The notes: generated by a model from the sequence alone, not told the origin. Positions 1-5,755 are shown, numbered from the stretch's first letter. The stretch: 6,394 bases of DNA from Mogibacterium sp. (GCA_021442505.1 JABUTC010000008.1:45594-51987), one strand, 5' to 3'. A program made the numbers and translations.

Positions 1-72
1 CTTGTGCTGACATCTAAAATAGCATTAGCAAATAACTCTTCTGCATCCTTGAGAAGATTCAGCTCAAAATAA
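1..72. other. Unassigned window edge, possible gene fragment
   Basis: Two opposite frames are open here. On the plus strand a frame runs from base 1 to a TAA at 70-72 and would encode a serine-rich 23-residue C-terminus. On the minus strand a frame running out of the window encodes a helix-like stretch (ELNLLKDAEELFANAILDVS). The minus frame has no ATG, GTG or TTG start after its last upstream stop, which lies inside the terminator hairpin. It could therefore only be a remnant or a shadow. Neither frame resembles a family I recognise, and the true content depends on sequence to the left of the window. Confidence 0.2.
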
Positions 73-106
73 AGAGCCTCCTATTTCGTAGAAATAGGAG
101 ACTCTT
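66..106 (-). terminator. Rho-independent terminator of the salvage operon
   Basis: Bases 72-87 and 91-106 form a 16-bp stem with one C/A mismatch (77 against 101) and a 3-nt loop. Read on the minus strand the stem is followed by TTTATTTT, a T-rich tail. It begins 42 nt after the DUF169 stop codon. On the plus strand no T tract follows the stem, so termination is expected mainly for minus-strand transcripts, and this marks the operon end. Confidence 0.88.
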
Positions 107-148
107 GCAAGATCAGTATTATCGCGCCAAATTTTATGGTCTTTTTTA

Positions 149-895
149 TTAATAACTAGGCACTGTAGCAACAACGCCCTCTGTAATCATCTCATACAGT
201 TCAAATGGAATTCCAACAGCCATATCATTGTCGTCCCACTTGCACAGCATTCTTGTGCTTGGGCAGAGTACGCTCACGTTCAGCTCACCTGTCATATATG
301 GCGATGCTGTAAGCTCCGAGCAAACGCCCTGCATTGCGCCAAGATCAACGACCGGTTTTACCCCTGTGAAGTACTCATAGCCCTGAACGACTCTCATCGC
401 CTGGTATGCATTGCACATCTGGATGATAACGTCCGGAGTCTTTTCGCACTGGCTCAGCGGAACTACCGCAACTCCGTAAGTCGAAACAGGCTCCCTGTGA
501 AGGCTCTTGATGTTCGATCTAAGTCTTCTTGCAACTGCTGTTGATGAATAGAGATTGTAGCTGAAGTACTCCTGGCCGCTCTCGATTCTCTCAGTCGACG
601 GCTCGAGTGCAAGGGCGGTTGTAGCTCCGTCGCACTTGTGATCCTTTGCGGTTGACTTGCAGGCCTTGCCGTTAAAAGCAGCCTGTTTAACCATTACGCA
701 GTAAGGAGCACCCATCTTGATTTCCTCGCAAGGATAGCTGTTGTAATCCTCCTCGGTAAAAAGAAGTGTTATTCCCACAGGCTCTGATGCGAGTCCGATG
801 GTATTCTTTAATGTCTCTATGCATTCGTTGATGGCTTCCTTAGGATATTCAAGATGTGGAAGACCATATTCGATATTTCCGTGTTTATAAGGCAT
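149..895 (-). CDS. DUF169 family protein, last gene of the salvage operon
   Basis: This 248-residue protein matches the DUF169 family (COG2043), whose biochemical function is not established. Family-like features are the N-terminal EPVGITLLFTEED segment (residues 38-50), the C66...C79...C88-D-G cysteine region, and a C-terminal half with VCSELTASPYMTGELNVSVLCPS (residues 191-213) before an IPFELYE segment. There are ten cysteines (25, 56, 66, 79, 88, 150, 161, 192, 211, 218), many for a protein this size, which makes metal or cluster binding possible but unproven. No signal peptide or membrane segment is visible, so it is probably cytosolic. The ATG at 895 is preceded by TAGGAGG at a 7-nt spacing, and the TAG of that sequence is the stop codon of the EcfT gene. 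The gene is thus translationally tied to the transporter. In Bacillus the YkoEDC transporter is accompanied by the soluble protein YkoF, and DUF169 might play a comparable role here, but that is inference. Confidence 0.85.
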   Translation of the reverse strand: MPYKHGNIEYGLPHLEYPKEAINECIETLKNTIGLASEPVGITLLFTEEDYNSYPCEEIKMGAPYCVMVKQAAFNGKACKSTAKDHKCDGATTALALEPSTERIESGQEYFSYNLYSSTAVARRLRSNIKSLHREPVSTYGVAVVPLSQCEKTPDVIIQMCNAYQAMRVVQGYEYFTGVKPVVDLGAMQGVCSELTASPYMTGELNVSVLCPSTRMLCKWDDNDMAVGIPFELYEMITEGVVATVPSY

Positions 896-902
896 TTTGT
901 TT

Positions 903-909
903 CCTCCTA
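903..909 (-). promoter_or_regulatory. Ribosome binding site fused to a stop codon (TAGGAGG)
   Basis: The minus strand reads TAGGAGG, in which TAG terminates the EcfT gene and AGGAGG is the Shine-Dalgarno sequence of DUF169, 7 nt before its ATG. A ribosome finishing EcfT is placed directly on the initiation site of the next gene. This supports translational coupling and fixes the DUF169 start. Confidence 0.85.
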
Positions 910-1713
910 TTTAATTGATGCAACGCTGAATCTGAATAAATCATACTTAACGAGAACAATGCATATTGCTGCATAAACTATAACCGTTACTGCGAAAACA
1001 ACCCAGTCCTGTTTTCTGATGTATGTCGGCGAGTAGTACGTTCTCGCATTTTCCCTGCCGAGACCTCTGCTCTCCATTGCGCAGGCAATTCTCTCACCTC
1101 TTCGTGCGGCTACGATAAAAAGAGGCAGCATCGTTCTGAAAGGTGACGTGAATCTCGAGATTATACCTTTATTCCATGGTATTCCTCTGATCTCCTGTGC
1201 GAGGTGAATAGTGTCTACATGGTTTTGAAGTTCAGGCAGGAATCTGTAAGTTGCCATTGTTGCATAGCCGTGTACAACAGACACCTTGCACTGAAGAATG
1301 AGACTCATAACCAGGTCTCTAGGTCTTGTTGTGATAACAAAGCTCATCGACATAGTAACCAGTGCAAGAATTCTGAATCCGAGAGCTATCGAATGCACCA
1401 GGTCCTTCTCCGTCCATTTGAGGAAGAGGAATGTTGCAACGATATCCGGTTCAGGTTCAAGTCCTCTCAGAAACAGCATCGATACCATAAATATGATGCT
1501 GACAACTATGAACAGGAGCAACTGCCTGAACATAACCTTCAGTGGAATCTTTCCGAAAATGATTGTTCCAAACCAGAACAGCAGGAATGTTATTATCGGA
1601 AGCACCGGATAGTATGACAGGCATACAATCAGCGTGATTACCACCAGAATCAGCAGTTTTATCATCGGATTAGTACGATGCAGAAGAGAGTCTTTCTCGA
1701 TGTATACAAACAT
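907..1713 (-). CDS. ykoC: ECF transporter transmembrane coupling protein (EcfT/YkoC-like)
   Basis: This 268-residue integral membrane protein is the T component of an energy-coupling-factor vitamin transporter. It transmits ATP-driven movement from the ATPases to the substrate-binding protein. Hydrophobic segments lie at about residues 18-36, 38-55, 64-83, 107-128 and 235-255. The cytoplasmic coupling region holds the two short Arg-Gly motifs typical of EcfT, AQEIRG at 172-177 and AMESRGLG at 212-219, which dock into the ATPase grooves. Length is normal for the family. The ATG overlaps the stop of the ATPase gene (TAATG), with GGAGGTG 9 nt upstream. Its place beside a fused double ATPase and a YkoE-type S component makes it the dedicated T component (YkoC) of an HMP/thiamin importer, not a shared EcfT. 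The family is often labelled cobalt transporter, but nothing here supports cobalt as substrate. Confidence 0.92.
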   Translation of the reverse strand: MFVYIEKDSLLHRTNPMIKLLILVVITLIVCLSYYPVLPIITFLLFWFGTIIFGKIPLKVMFRQLLLFIVVSIIFMVSMLFLRGLEPEPDIVATFLFLKWTEKDLVHSIALGFRILALVTMSMSFVITTRPRDLVMSLILQCKVSVVHGYATMATYRFLPELQNHVDTIHLAQEIRGIPWNKGIISRFTSPFRTMLPLFIVAARRGERIACAMESRGLGRENARTYYSPTYIRKQDWVVFAVTVIVYAAICIVLVKYDLFRFSVASIK

Positions 1714-3233
1714 TAGAGAGCACCTCCCTTCTCACTGTTTCCTGTGAAATAGTCCCGGGTTAAAAGGTCCTTTATGACCTTTCCTTTTTCAATCTCTATG
1801 ACTCTTGTCGCATACTGTCTGACAAGGCCCAGGTCATGAGTAATCATAATGATTGTTATTCCGTTTCTTGCCAGGTTCTGCATATCCCTCATAAGCTCGT
1901 GCCTGTTTTCAGAATCCTGTCCATAGGTTGGCTCGTCGAGGAAAAGTATCTGCTGGTTTGTAAGAAGCATATCTGCTACAGACAGTCTTCTCTTTTGACC
2001 CTGTGAAAGCTCAAACGGGCTCTTCTCCTTTTCTTTCTCGAGGCTGAAGCGGGCGAGCATATCATTTATGCGCTCTTCTTTCTCCTCGTCGGAAATCTTG
2101 ACTCTCTTCAGGCTGAACATCAGCTCATCGTATACTGAATTCTTAATGAACTGGTCTTCCGGATTTTGAAACACCATTCCGACAGTGTGGAACAAATCCT
2201 TCTTGCTGTATGAGTCCATAGCTTTACCGAGAATCTCTATGCTTCCGGCATCCCTCTTCTCAATCCCAAGAATATTTTTGATAAGAGTTGTCTTTCCAAC
2301 ACCGTTATCTCCGACGATGGCAACAAACTCCTGTTTTCTAATGTCAAAATCTATTCCTCTGAGAACCGGTCTTCCCGGATTGGTTTTCTTATTTTTTGCT
2401 CCGGGTACCGGATATGCAAACTCGAGATTCTTTACGCTAAGTACAAGCTCGTCAGTGCTGACATCTTCCGCAAAGAAATCCAGATCGATTTTTTCTTCGC
2501 AACTCCAGCCGCTTTTCTCGAGTTCAGAAGGGCTTCCCTCTGCCACAAGATTTCCTCCCGGAACCATAGCAATCACATGATCTACCTGCGATATTATTTC
2601 GTGCAGATTGTGTTCAACCAGAATAATTGTTGTTCCTTCTTCTTTGGCAAGCCTCACAATCAGATCAAACACCTGCTTTCTGCTTTCAGGGTCAAGGTTT
2701 GCAGTCGGCTCGTCAAGCAGAAGAATCTCAGGCTTTGTTGCAATTATCGACGCAATTGCAACCTTTTGTTTCTGGCCTCCGGAAAGACGTGTCAGGTCGA
2801 CCTTTTCCATGCCTGACATTCCTACGAATTCGAGAACCTCTTCGATTCTATCCTTCATACCCTCAACAGGCATTCCAAGATTCTCCATGCCGAAAGCAAT
2901 TTCCTCTTCCACGGTAAAAGTGCAGAACTGACTTTCCGGATTCTGCATCACATAACCTATGCGCTCGCATCTGTAGCGTGGGAGCGTCTCTGTGACATTT
3001 TCACCGTCAAGCAGAACTTCTCCCTCTAGCTTACCCACAAACATATGAGGGATAAGCCCGTTCAACAGATAGAGCACCGAGCTCTTTCCGCAGCCGGAAG
3101 GTCCGGTTATTGCATTAATCCTGCCTTTAAGAAAACAACAAGAGAGATGCTCCCATACCGGAAGCGTCTCTCCTTCATAAGTATAAGTCGCGTTATTAAT
3201 TTTCAGAATTGTTTCTGAATTTACTGTACGCAT
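1713..3233 (-). CDS. ykoD: Fused double ECF ATPase (YkoD-like)
   Basis: This 506-residue cytosolic protein contains two complete ABC ATPase domains in one chain, as in YkoD, and powers the ECF transporter. First domain: Walker A GPSGCGKS (44-51), Q-loop Q97, signature LSGGQ (150-154), Walker B LLLDEPT (171-177) with catalytic E175, and switch H208. Second domain: Walker A GDNGVGKT (308-315), Q356, signature LSQGQ (410 is Ser), Walker B with E434, and switch H466. Both Q-loops carry the QNPExQF/QNPEDQF sequence typical of EcfA proteins. All catalytic residues are present in both halves, so both sites should hydrolyse ATP; the only departure is Gly to Gln in the second signature. The ATG overlaps the 3' end of ykoE by 13 nt and has AAAGGA 5 nt upstream inside ykoE. 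The stop overlaps the EcfT start. Confidence 0.94.
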   Translation of the reverse strand: MRTVNSETILKINNATYTYEGETLPVWEHLSCCFLKGRINAITGPSGCGKSSVLYLLNGLIPHMFVGKLEGEVLLDGENVTETLPRYRCERIGYVMQNPESQFCTFTVEEEIAFGMENLGMPVEGMKDRIEEVLEFVGMSGMEKVDLTRLSGGQKQKVAIASIIATKPEILLLDEPTANLDPESRKQVFDLIVRLAKEEGTTIILVEHNLHEIISQVDHVIAMVPGGNLVAEGSPSELEKSGWSCEEKIDLDFFAEDVSTDELVLSVKNLEFAYPVPGAKNKKTNPGRPVLRGIDFDIRKQEFVAIVGDNGVGKTTLIKNILGIEKRDAGSIEILGKAMDSYSKKDLFHTVGMVFQNPEDQFIKNSVYDELMFSLKRVKISDEEKEERINDMLARFSLEKEKEKSPFELSQGQKRRLSVADMLLTNQQILFLDEPTYGQDSENRHELMRDMQNLARNGITIIMITHDLGLVRQYATRVIEIEKGKVIKDLLTRDYFTGNSEKGGAL

Positions 3234-3784
3234 CTAAATCCTTTCAGAACTCCTGTCTTAGCGATAGCAGCAGTGATAACCTTAACGAGAAGGATACCGA
3301 TTACTACTGAGCTGAGAAGTCTAACAATTATAACTCCTGCAGCTACTGTTGAGCCGTAAACCCATGGTGATCCCCAGAAATATGTGTCTCTTCCCAATAC
3401 GAAGATTGCTCCAAGAATCTGTCCTACTACGAGGTTTGTATAAGAACCGCTGTACTTCTTTCCTACAAGGTATCCGATCTCTACACCGAGAGCCTCGAGG
3501 AAACCTGCGAGAACAAGCTGGATTCCATAAGGGCTTCCGAGAAGAAGGTTAACTCCTGCAGCAACAAGTGCTCCAAAGATAGCCATACCAGGTCTGCGAA
3601 CAATATACATTGGAAGAGCCGGTGAAAGCATGTAGATACCGAAAGTAAGTTCCATAAATACTGTTCCGAGCACTGCTGAAAGTGGCATATAAGCGTAATC
3701 AAGAAGTGTGAAGATTACTCCGATTACAGCGGCAACCATAGCTGCTACTACGATTTCTTTTGTTGTGATTTTGTTGTTGTTCAT
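3221..3784 (-). CDS. ykoE: ECF transporter S component, YkoE family (HMP/thiamin)
   Basis: This 187-residue membrane protein is the substrate-capture (S) component of the ECF transporter. It fits the YkoE family (ABC_cobalt/YkoE domain): a short basic N-terminus, then about six hydrophobic segments at roughly 11-30, 38-60, 66-83, 88-107, 117-132 and 146-171. Family-like stretches are the FMELTFGIY region (43-51), IVRRPGMAIFGALVAAGVNLL (61-81) and LAGFLEALGVEIGY (92-105). In Bacillus, YkoE works with YkoD and YkoC to take up thiamin or HMP, and the same gene order plus neighbouring tenA supports that substrate class. The exact ligand cannot be read from sequence. A TTG codon lies directly before the ATG, but the ATG at 3784 has the better 7-nt spacing from GGAG and is chosen as the start. 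The 3' end overlaps the ATPase gene by 13 nt. Confidence 0.88.
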   Translation of the reverse strand: MNNNKITTKEIVVAAMVAAVIGVIFTLLDYAYMPLSAVLGTVFMELTFGIYMLSPALPMYIVRRPGMAIFGALVAAGVNLLLGSPYGIQLVLAGFLEALGVEIGYLVGKKYSGSYTNLVVGQILGAIFVLGRDTYFWGSPWVYGSTVAAGVIIVRLLSSVVIGILLVKVITAAIAKTGVLKGFRCVQ

Positions 3785-3790
3785 CAATTT

Positions 3791-3798
3791 TCTCCTTT
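3791..3798 (-). promoter_or_regulatory. Ribosome binding site deciding the ykoE start
   Basis: The minus strand reads AAAGGAGA. GGAG (3792-3795) is 7 nt from the ATG at 3784 but only 4 nt from the adjacent upstream TTG at 3787. The spacing favours the ATG. Confidence 0.8.
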
Positions 3799-3829
3799 AA
3801 TACATTTGAAACAATAACCTGTCCCTCCG

Positions 3830-3844
3830 GGGCGAACTGCGCCC
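3830..3844 (-). promoter_or_regulatory. GC hairpin in the ykoE leader
   Basis: GGGCG and CGCCC form a 5-bp all-GC stem around a 5-nt loop. No T tract follows, so it is not a standard terminator. Its 3' arm overlaps an alternative CCC/GGG hairpin that would hide the GGAGGG sequence, so the two folds are mutually exclusive. Confidence 0.45.
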
Positions 3845-3849
3845 AACGC

Positions 3850-3863
3850 TTATGGTATCACAG
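3850..3863 (-). repeat. Shared 14-nt motif, copy 1 (CTGTGATACCATAA)
   Basis: On the minus strand this sequence matches 13 of 14 bases of CTGTGACACCATAA at 5709-5722 on the plus strand. Each copy lies upstream of the gene it is co-oriented with (ykoE here, the flavoprotein there). It may be a protein-binding site or part of an RNA element. Confidence 0.4.
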
Positions 3864-3882
3864 CAGACAAATACTGTCATCT

Positions 3883-3888
3883 ATTGTA
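3883..3888 (-). promoter_or_regulatory. Possible -10 element before ykoE
   Basis: The minus strand reads TACAAT, five of six matches to the consensus -10 box. The matching -35 position has only a weak sequence (AAAACA). If active, transcription would start near 3876 and give a leader of about 90 nt. Read-through from tenA is the alternative, since no convincing terminator lies between the genes. Confidence 0.3.
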
Positions 3889-3928
3889 CTTAAGAGAATT
3901 ATTGATGTTTTCTATATAATTTTACTAG

Positions 3929-4618
3929 TTATAGATTTGTAAGGTCATACCTGTAATCCATATCACCCATTGTATAAGCCATGTCCCAGAACTGATGCTC
4001 ATACTTGCTGCAGTTAATAAGAATTGTCTCCAGATTCTTAATCTGCTCCTCTGAATATCCCTCGGACAGCCTGTCAACCATATCAAGCACAGTCTGATTT
4101 CCGTTTACAAACTGGTCACTGACATAAGTTCTGCACCAGTGGCCGTAGAAAGGATGATCGAAAGCACCCGGCACGGTTTTGAAATAATCTCCCATGCACT
4201 TGTAGCTCCAGAAGCACGCAAGAACAGCAACAGCGATTTCTGCAGGTCCTCCCTTAAGCGCAATCGACATCATATAATTGGTATATGACTCGTTATTCAG
4301 GCACATAGGTGTCTCATCAATCAGCTCCTGTGTAACTCCAAACTCTTTCAGGAAATGCTGGTGCACTGCATTTTCCGTATTAATAGTGTCCTGGATAAAT
4401 GCCGCGTAAAGTCTCATGTCTGCTTCGTTAGTAGACTTTACCATTCCCATTGCAAAGACCTTTGCATATTCCATCAGATACTTGTGATCCTGCACCATAT
4501 AATATCTGAAGCGCTCTTTTGCAAGCTTTCCCTGTGAAATATCCTGAATAAAAGGATGCTTATAGTGCTCCTCCCAGATAGGCCACGCAACATTGAATAA
4601 TCTCTCTGATACTTTCAT
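3929..4618 (-). CDS. tenA: TenA-family aminopyrimidine aminohydrolase / thiaminase II
   Basis: This 229-residue cytosolic enzyme belongs to the TenA/thiaminase II family. Known members hydrolyse 4-amino-5-aminomethyl-2-methylpyrimidine, a thiamin breakdown product, to HMP and can also cleave thiamin. The catalytic set is intact and nearly at Bacillus subtilis positions: D44 in VQDHKYL, Y47, Y112, nucleophile C135 in LACFWSY, Y139, and the C-terminal glutamate E207 in KYEHQFW. The cysteine nucleophile places it in the TenA_C class, not TenA_E. Length is typical (Bacillus TenA is about 236 residues). The ATG at 4618 has AAGGGAGA upstream at good spacing. It is the first gene of the leftward cluster and divergent from a LysR regulator. 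Together with the YkoEDC importer it indicates salvage of thiamin pyrimidine. Confidence 0.94.
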   Translation of the reverse strand: MKVSERLFNVAWPIWEEHYKHPFIQDISQGKLAKERFRYYMVQDHKYLMEYAKVFAMGMVKSTNEADMRLYAAFIQDTINTENAVHQHFLKEFGVTQELIDETPMCLNNESYTNYMMSIALKGGPAEIAVAVLACFWSYKCMGDYFKTVPGAFDHPFYGHWCRTYVSDQFVNGNQTVLDMVDRLSEGYSEEQIKNLETILINCSKYEHQFWDMAYTMGDMDYRYDLTNL

Positions 4619-4656
4619 TATAAGTCTCCCTTGTTTATAAAAACTTTATCTCCATT

Positions 4657-4686
4657 ATGATATAATTATTTACGACGTTTATGCAA
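4657..4686 (-). promoter_or_regulatory. Putative tenA promoter
   Basis: On the minus strand TTGCAT (4681-4686) and TATCAT (4657-4662) are separated by 18 nt. The -10 box matches five of six consensus bases; the -35 box matches three. Transcription would start near 4650, leaving a leader of about 30 nt, too short for a riboswitch. The weak -35 box suits an activator-dependent promoter. Confidence 0.45.
4661..4666 (+). promoter_or_regulatory. Putative -10 element of the LysR regulator gene
   Basis: A perfect TATAAT lies about 43 nt before the regulator start codon. No good -35 box sits 16-18 nt upstream. It overlaps the tenA promoter on the other strand, which would allow autoregulation by the same bound regulator. 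Confidence 0.4.
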
Positions 4687-4697
4687 CATTATGTACC

Positions 4698-4701
4698 GGA
4701 G
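4698..4701 (+). promoter_or_regulatory. Ribosome binding site deciding the regulator start
   Basis: GGAG lies 7 nt before the ATG at 4709. An in-frame ATG at 4691 lies upstream of this site, has no ribosome binding site of its own, and would add six residues unlike a LysR N-terminus. The later ATG is preferred. Confidence 0.8.
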
Positions 4702-4708
4702 AATATTA

Positions 4709-5635
4709 ATGTTTTTAGACACCAAAACACAGTGTTTCCTTGAAGCTGCAAGAGAACTGAATTTCACAAGAGCGGCGGAGAAAATGTTCATCTCCCAGCC
4801 TGCCCTTTCCAAGAACATCGCATCACTCGAAGAAGCGTGCGGCATGAAGCTTTTCGTGCGTGACCACAAGAAGTCAAAACTCATGCTCACAAGCGCAGGT
4901 GAGGTTCTTTTCAGCGAGCTTCAGAAAATCGAGGCTTCCTGCGAAAACATGCTCGTACAGGCGAAGCGTGCCGAAGCCGGCGAAGAAGGCCGCCTGACGA
5001 TAGGACTTTTCATAGGGCAGATTATAAACAGGAGTGCCGCGGAAACCGTGGCTGAAATGAACAGGCGCTATCCGCACATCGAAATCGACAAGGTTATGGG
5101 AAGTTACGAACAGCTTCGTCAGTGGCTGACAGATGGAACAGTTGACTCCATTGTCACCCTGAGAGATGAGGCAGACAAACTTAAGGATGTCCACACCGCT
5201 GATATTTATGAGATTCCTCTGGGATTTGCCATTCCAAACACTAATCAGCTTTCCCTAAAGAAGGAAGTTTTTCTCAAGGACCTTAGTGACCAGGTAATCA
5301 TCTACCCTAACCCGAAGGAGCGGAACACCTTGTATAACAACTTCCGCAACCTGTGTATAAAGGAAGGCATTGAACCTGACATAATAGAGGCAAAAGATAT
5401 TAACCACATGAATCTTATGGGCGAACTTGGAAGAGGCATACTGGTATGTCGTGAAGACTCAATCCTTACAAAGAGTCCTAATCTCACATTTATTAAAAGT
5501 GAGGAACTTGGCACAGTTACCCTATCGGTTATCACAAGGACGGACAACTACAACCCGGTGCTGCAGATATATCACAGGCTTTTTGAGGAAATTTCGGCAA
5601 GTCACAGCGATGCCGAGGACATAAATAACAGATAA
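4709..5635 (+). CDS. LysR-type transcriptional regulator
   Basis: This 308-residue protein is a LysR-family regulator of normal length. Residues 1-62 form the winged helix-turn-helix, with the family pattern FLEAARELNFTRAAEKMFIS then QPALSKNIASLEEACGMKLF (residues 30-49) leading to VRD and TSAGE (61-65). A linker helix follows (about 66-90), and residues from about 93 (EGRLTIGLFIG) form the periplasmic-binding-protein-like effector domain. The effector is unknown. It is divergent from tenA with about 90 bp between start codons and a shared promoter region, the classic arrangement for a LysR protein controlling its neighbour and itself. It could also act on the flavoprotein gene downstream. 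An upstream in-frame ATG at 4691 is rejected because GGAG lies after it. The gene ends in its own terminator, so the flavoprotein is a separate transcription unit. Confidence 0.93.
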   Translation: MFLDTKTQCFLEAARELNFTRAAEKMFISQPALSKNIASLEEACGMKLFVRDHKKSKLMLTSAGEVLFSELQKIEASCENMLVQAKRAEAGEEGRLTIGLFIGQIINRSAAETVAEMNRRYPHIEIDKVMGSYEQLRQWLTDGTVDSIVTLRDEADKLKDVHTADIYEIPLGFAIPNTNQLSLKKEVFLKDLSDQVIIYPNPKERNTLYNNFRNLCIKEGIEPDIIEAKDINHMNLMGELGRGILVCREDSILTKSPNLTFIKSEELGTVTLSVITRTDNYNPVLQIYHRLFEEISASHSDAEDINNR

Positions 5636-5658
5636 ACGGCATTATTATGCATATTCAG

Positions 5659-5692
5659 GAGCTGCATCTTAAAGGTGCAGTTCTTTTCTTTT
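5659..5692 (+). terminator. Rho-independent terminator of the LysR gene
   Basis: GAGCTGCATCT (5659-5669) pairs with the sequence at 5673-5683 in an 11-bp stem with two G-T pairs and a 3-nt loop. TTTTCTTTT follows. It begins 23 nt after the regulator stop codon. Confidence 0.85.
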
Positions 5693-5697
5693 CCTTA

Positions 5698-5731
5698 AAT
5701 TTCAGGCTCTGTGACACCATAACCTGAAGTT
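5698..5731 (+). repeat. Inverted repeat enclosing shared motif copy 2
   Basis: AATTTCAGG (5698-5706) and CCTGAAGTT (5723-5731) form a 9-bp stem with one G-T pair and a 16-nt loop. The loop contains CTGTGACACCATAA (5709-5722), the 13/14 match to the motif in the ykoE leader. An alternative hairpin, ATAAC-CTGAA-GTTAT (5719-5733), excludes the first. It lies upstream of the best flavoprotein promoter, which favours an operator, but an RNA role is possible if transcription starts earlier. Confidence 0.45.
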
Positions 5732-5755
5732 ATTAACTATCTAAAATATTGATAT

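Larger units (their letters stand above)
3785..3876 (-). promoter_or_regulatory. Putative structured leader of ykoE
   Basis: The 144-bp gap between tenA and ykoE is too long for simple operon spacing and holds several elements on the minus strand. These are the CTGTGATACCATAA motif (3850-3863), a GGGCG/CGCCC hairpin, an orphan GGAGGG (3823-3828), and the ykoE ribosome binding site. CCC-CGGA-GGG (3823-3832) is an alternative hairpin that cannot coexist with the first. CTGT/ACAG (3860-3863 with 3819-3822) and ATAA/TTAT (3850-3853 with 3814-3817) could pair in a crossed, pseudoknot-like way, though each helix has only 4 bp. No TPP riboswitch signature is present. It is inferred to be regulatory, and no known class is assigned. 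Confidence 0.4.
4653..4693. promoter_or_regulatory. Candidate LysR operator region with CATTATG direct repeats
   Basis: CATTATG occurs at 4653-4659 and 4687-4693, 34 bp apart, about three helical turns. Between them lie ATTAT-GAT-ATAAT (4654-4666) and the palindrome ATAATTAT (4662-4669). The region covers the putative promoters of both divergent genes, the usual place for LysR-type binding. AT richness makes short repeats likely by chance, so confidence is modest. Confidence 0.35.

Noticed and set aside
1204..1617. Plus-strand open frames opposite the EcfT gene
   Set aside because: No family resemblance, poor ribosome binding sites, and they lie fully antisense to a clear membrane protein gene.
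2185..2931. Plus-strand open frames opposite the double ATPase gene
   Set aside because: These are antisense shadows of two intact ABC domains.
907..3784. Cobalt transporter annotation
   Set aside because: The domain name is historical. The fused double ATPase, YkoE-type S component and adjacent tenA point to HMP/thiamin.
3845..3857. Catabolite-responsive (cre) site around AAGCGTT
   Set aside because: Only the central part fits; the flanking palindromic positions do not.
3842..3861. TPP-riboswitch-like string (GATACC, then GCG, then GGG) on the minus strand in the ykoE leader
   Set aside because: The 5' core (CTGAGA and its stem) and the ACCTGAT segment are absent, and spacing does not fit the TPP aptamer.
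3911..3936. Terminator after tenA (CTATAA...TTATATAG)
   Set aside because: The stem is short, AT-only and bulged, with no T tract.
4874..5194. Minus-strand open frame inside the LysR gene
   Set aside because: It is antisense to a well-conserved regulator and shows no protein family features.
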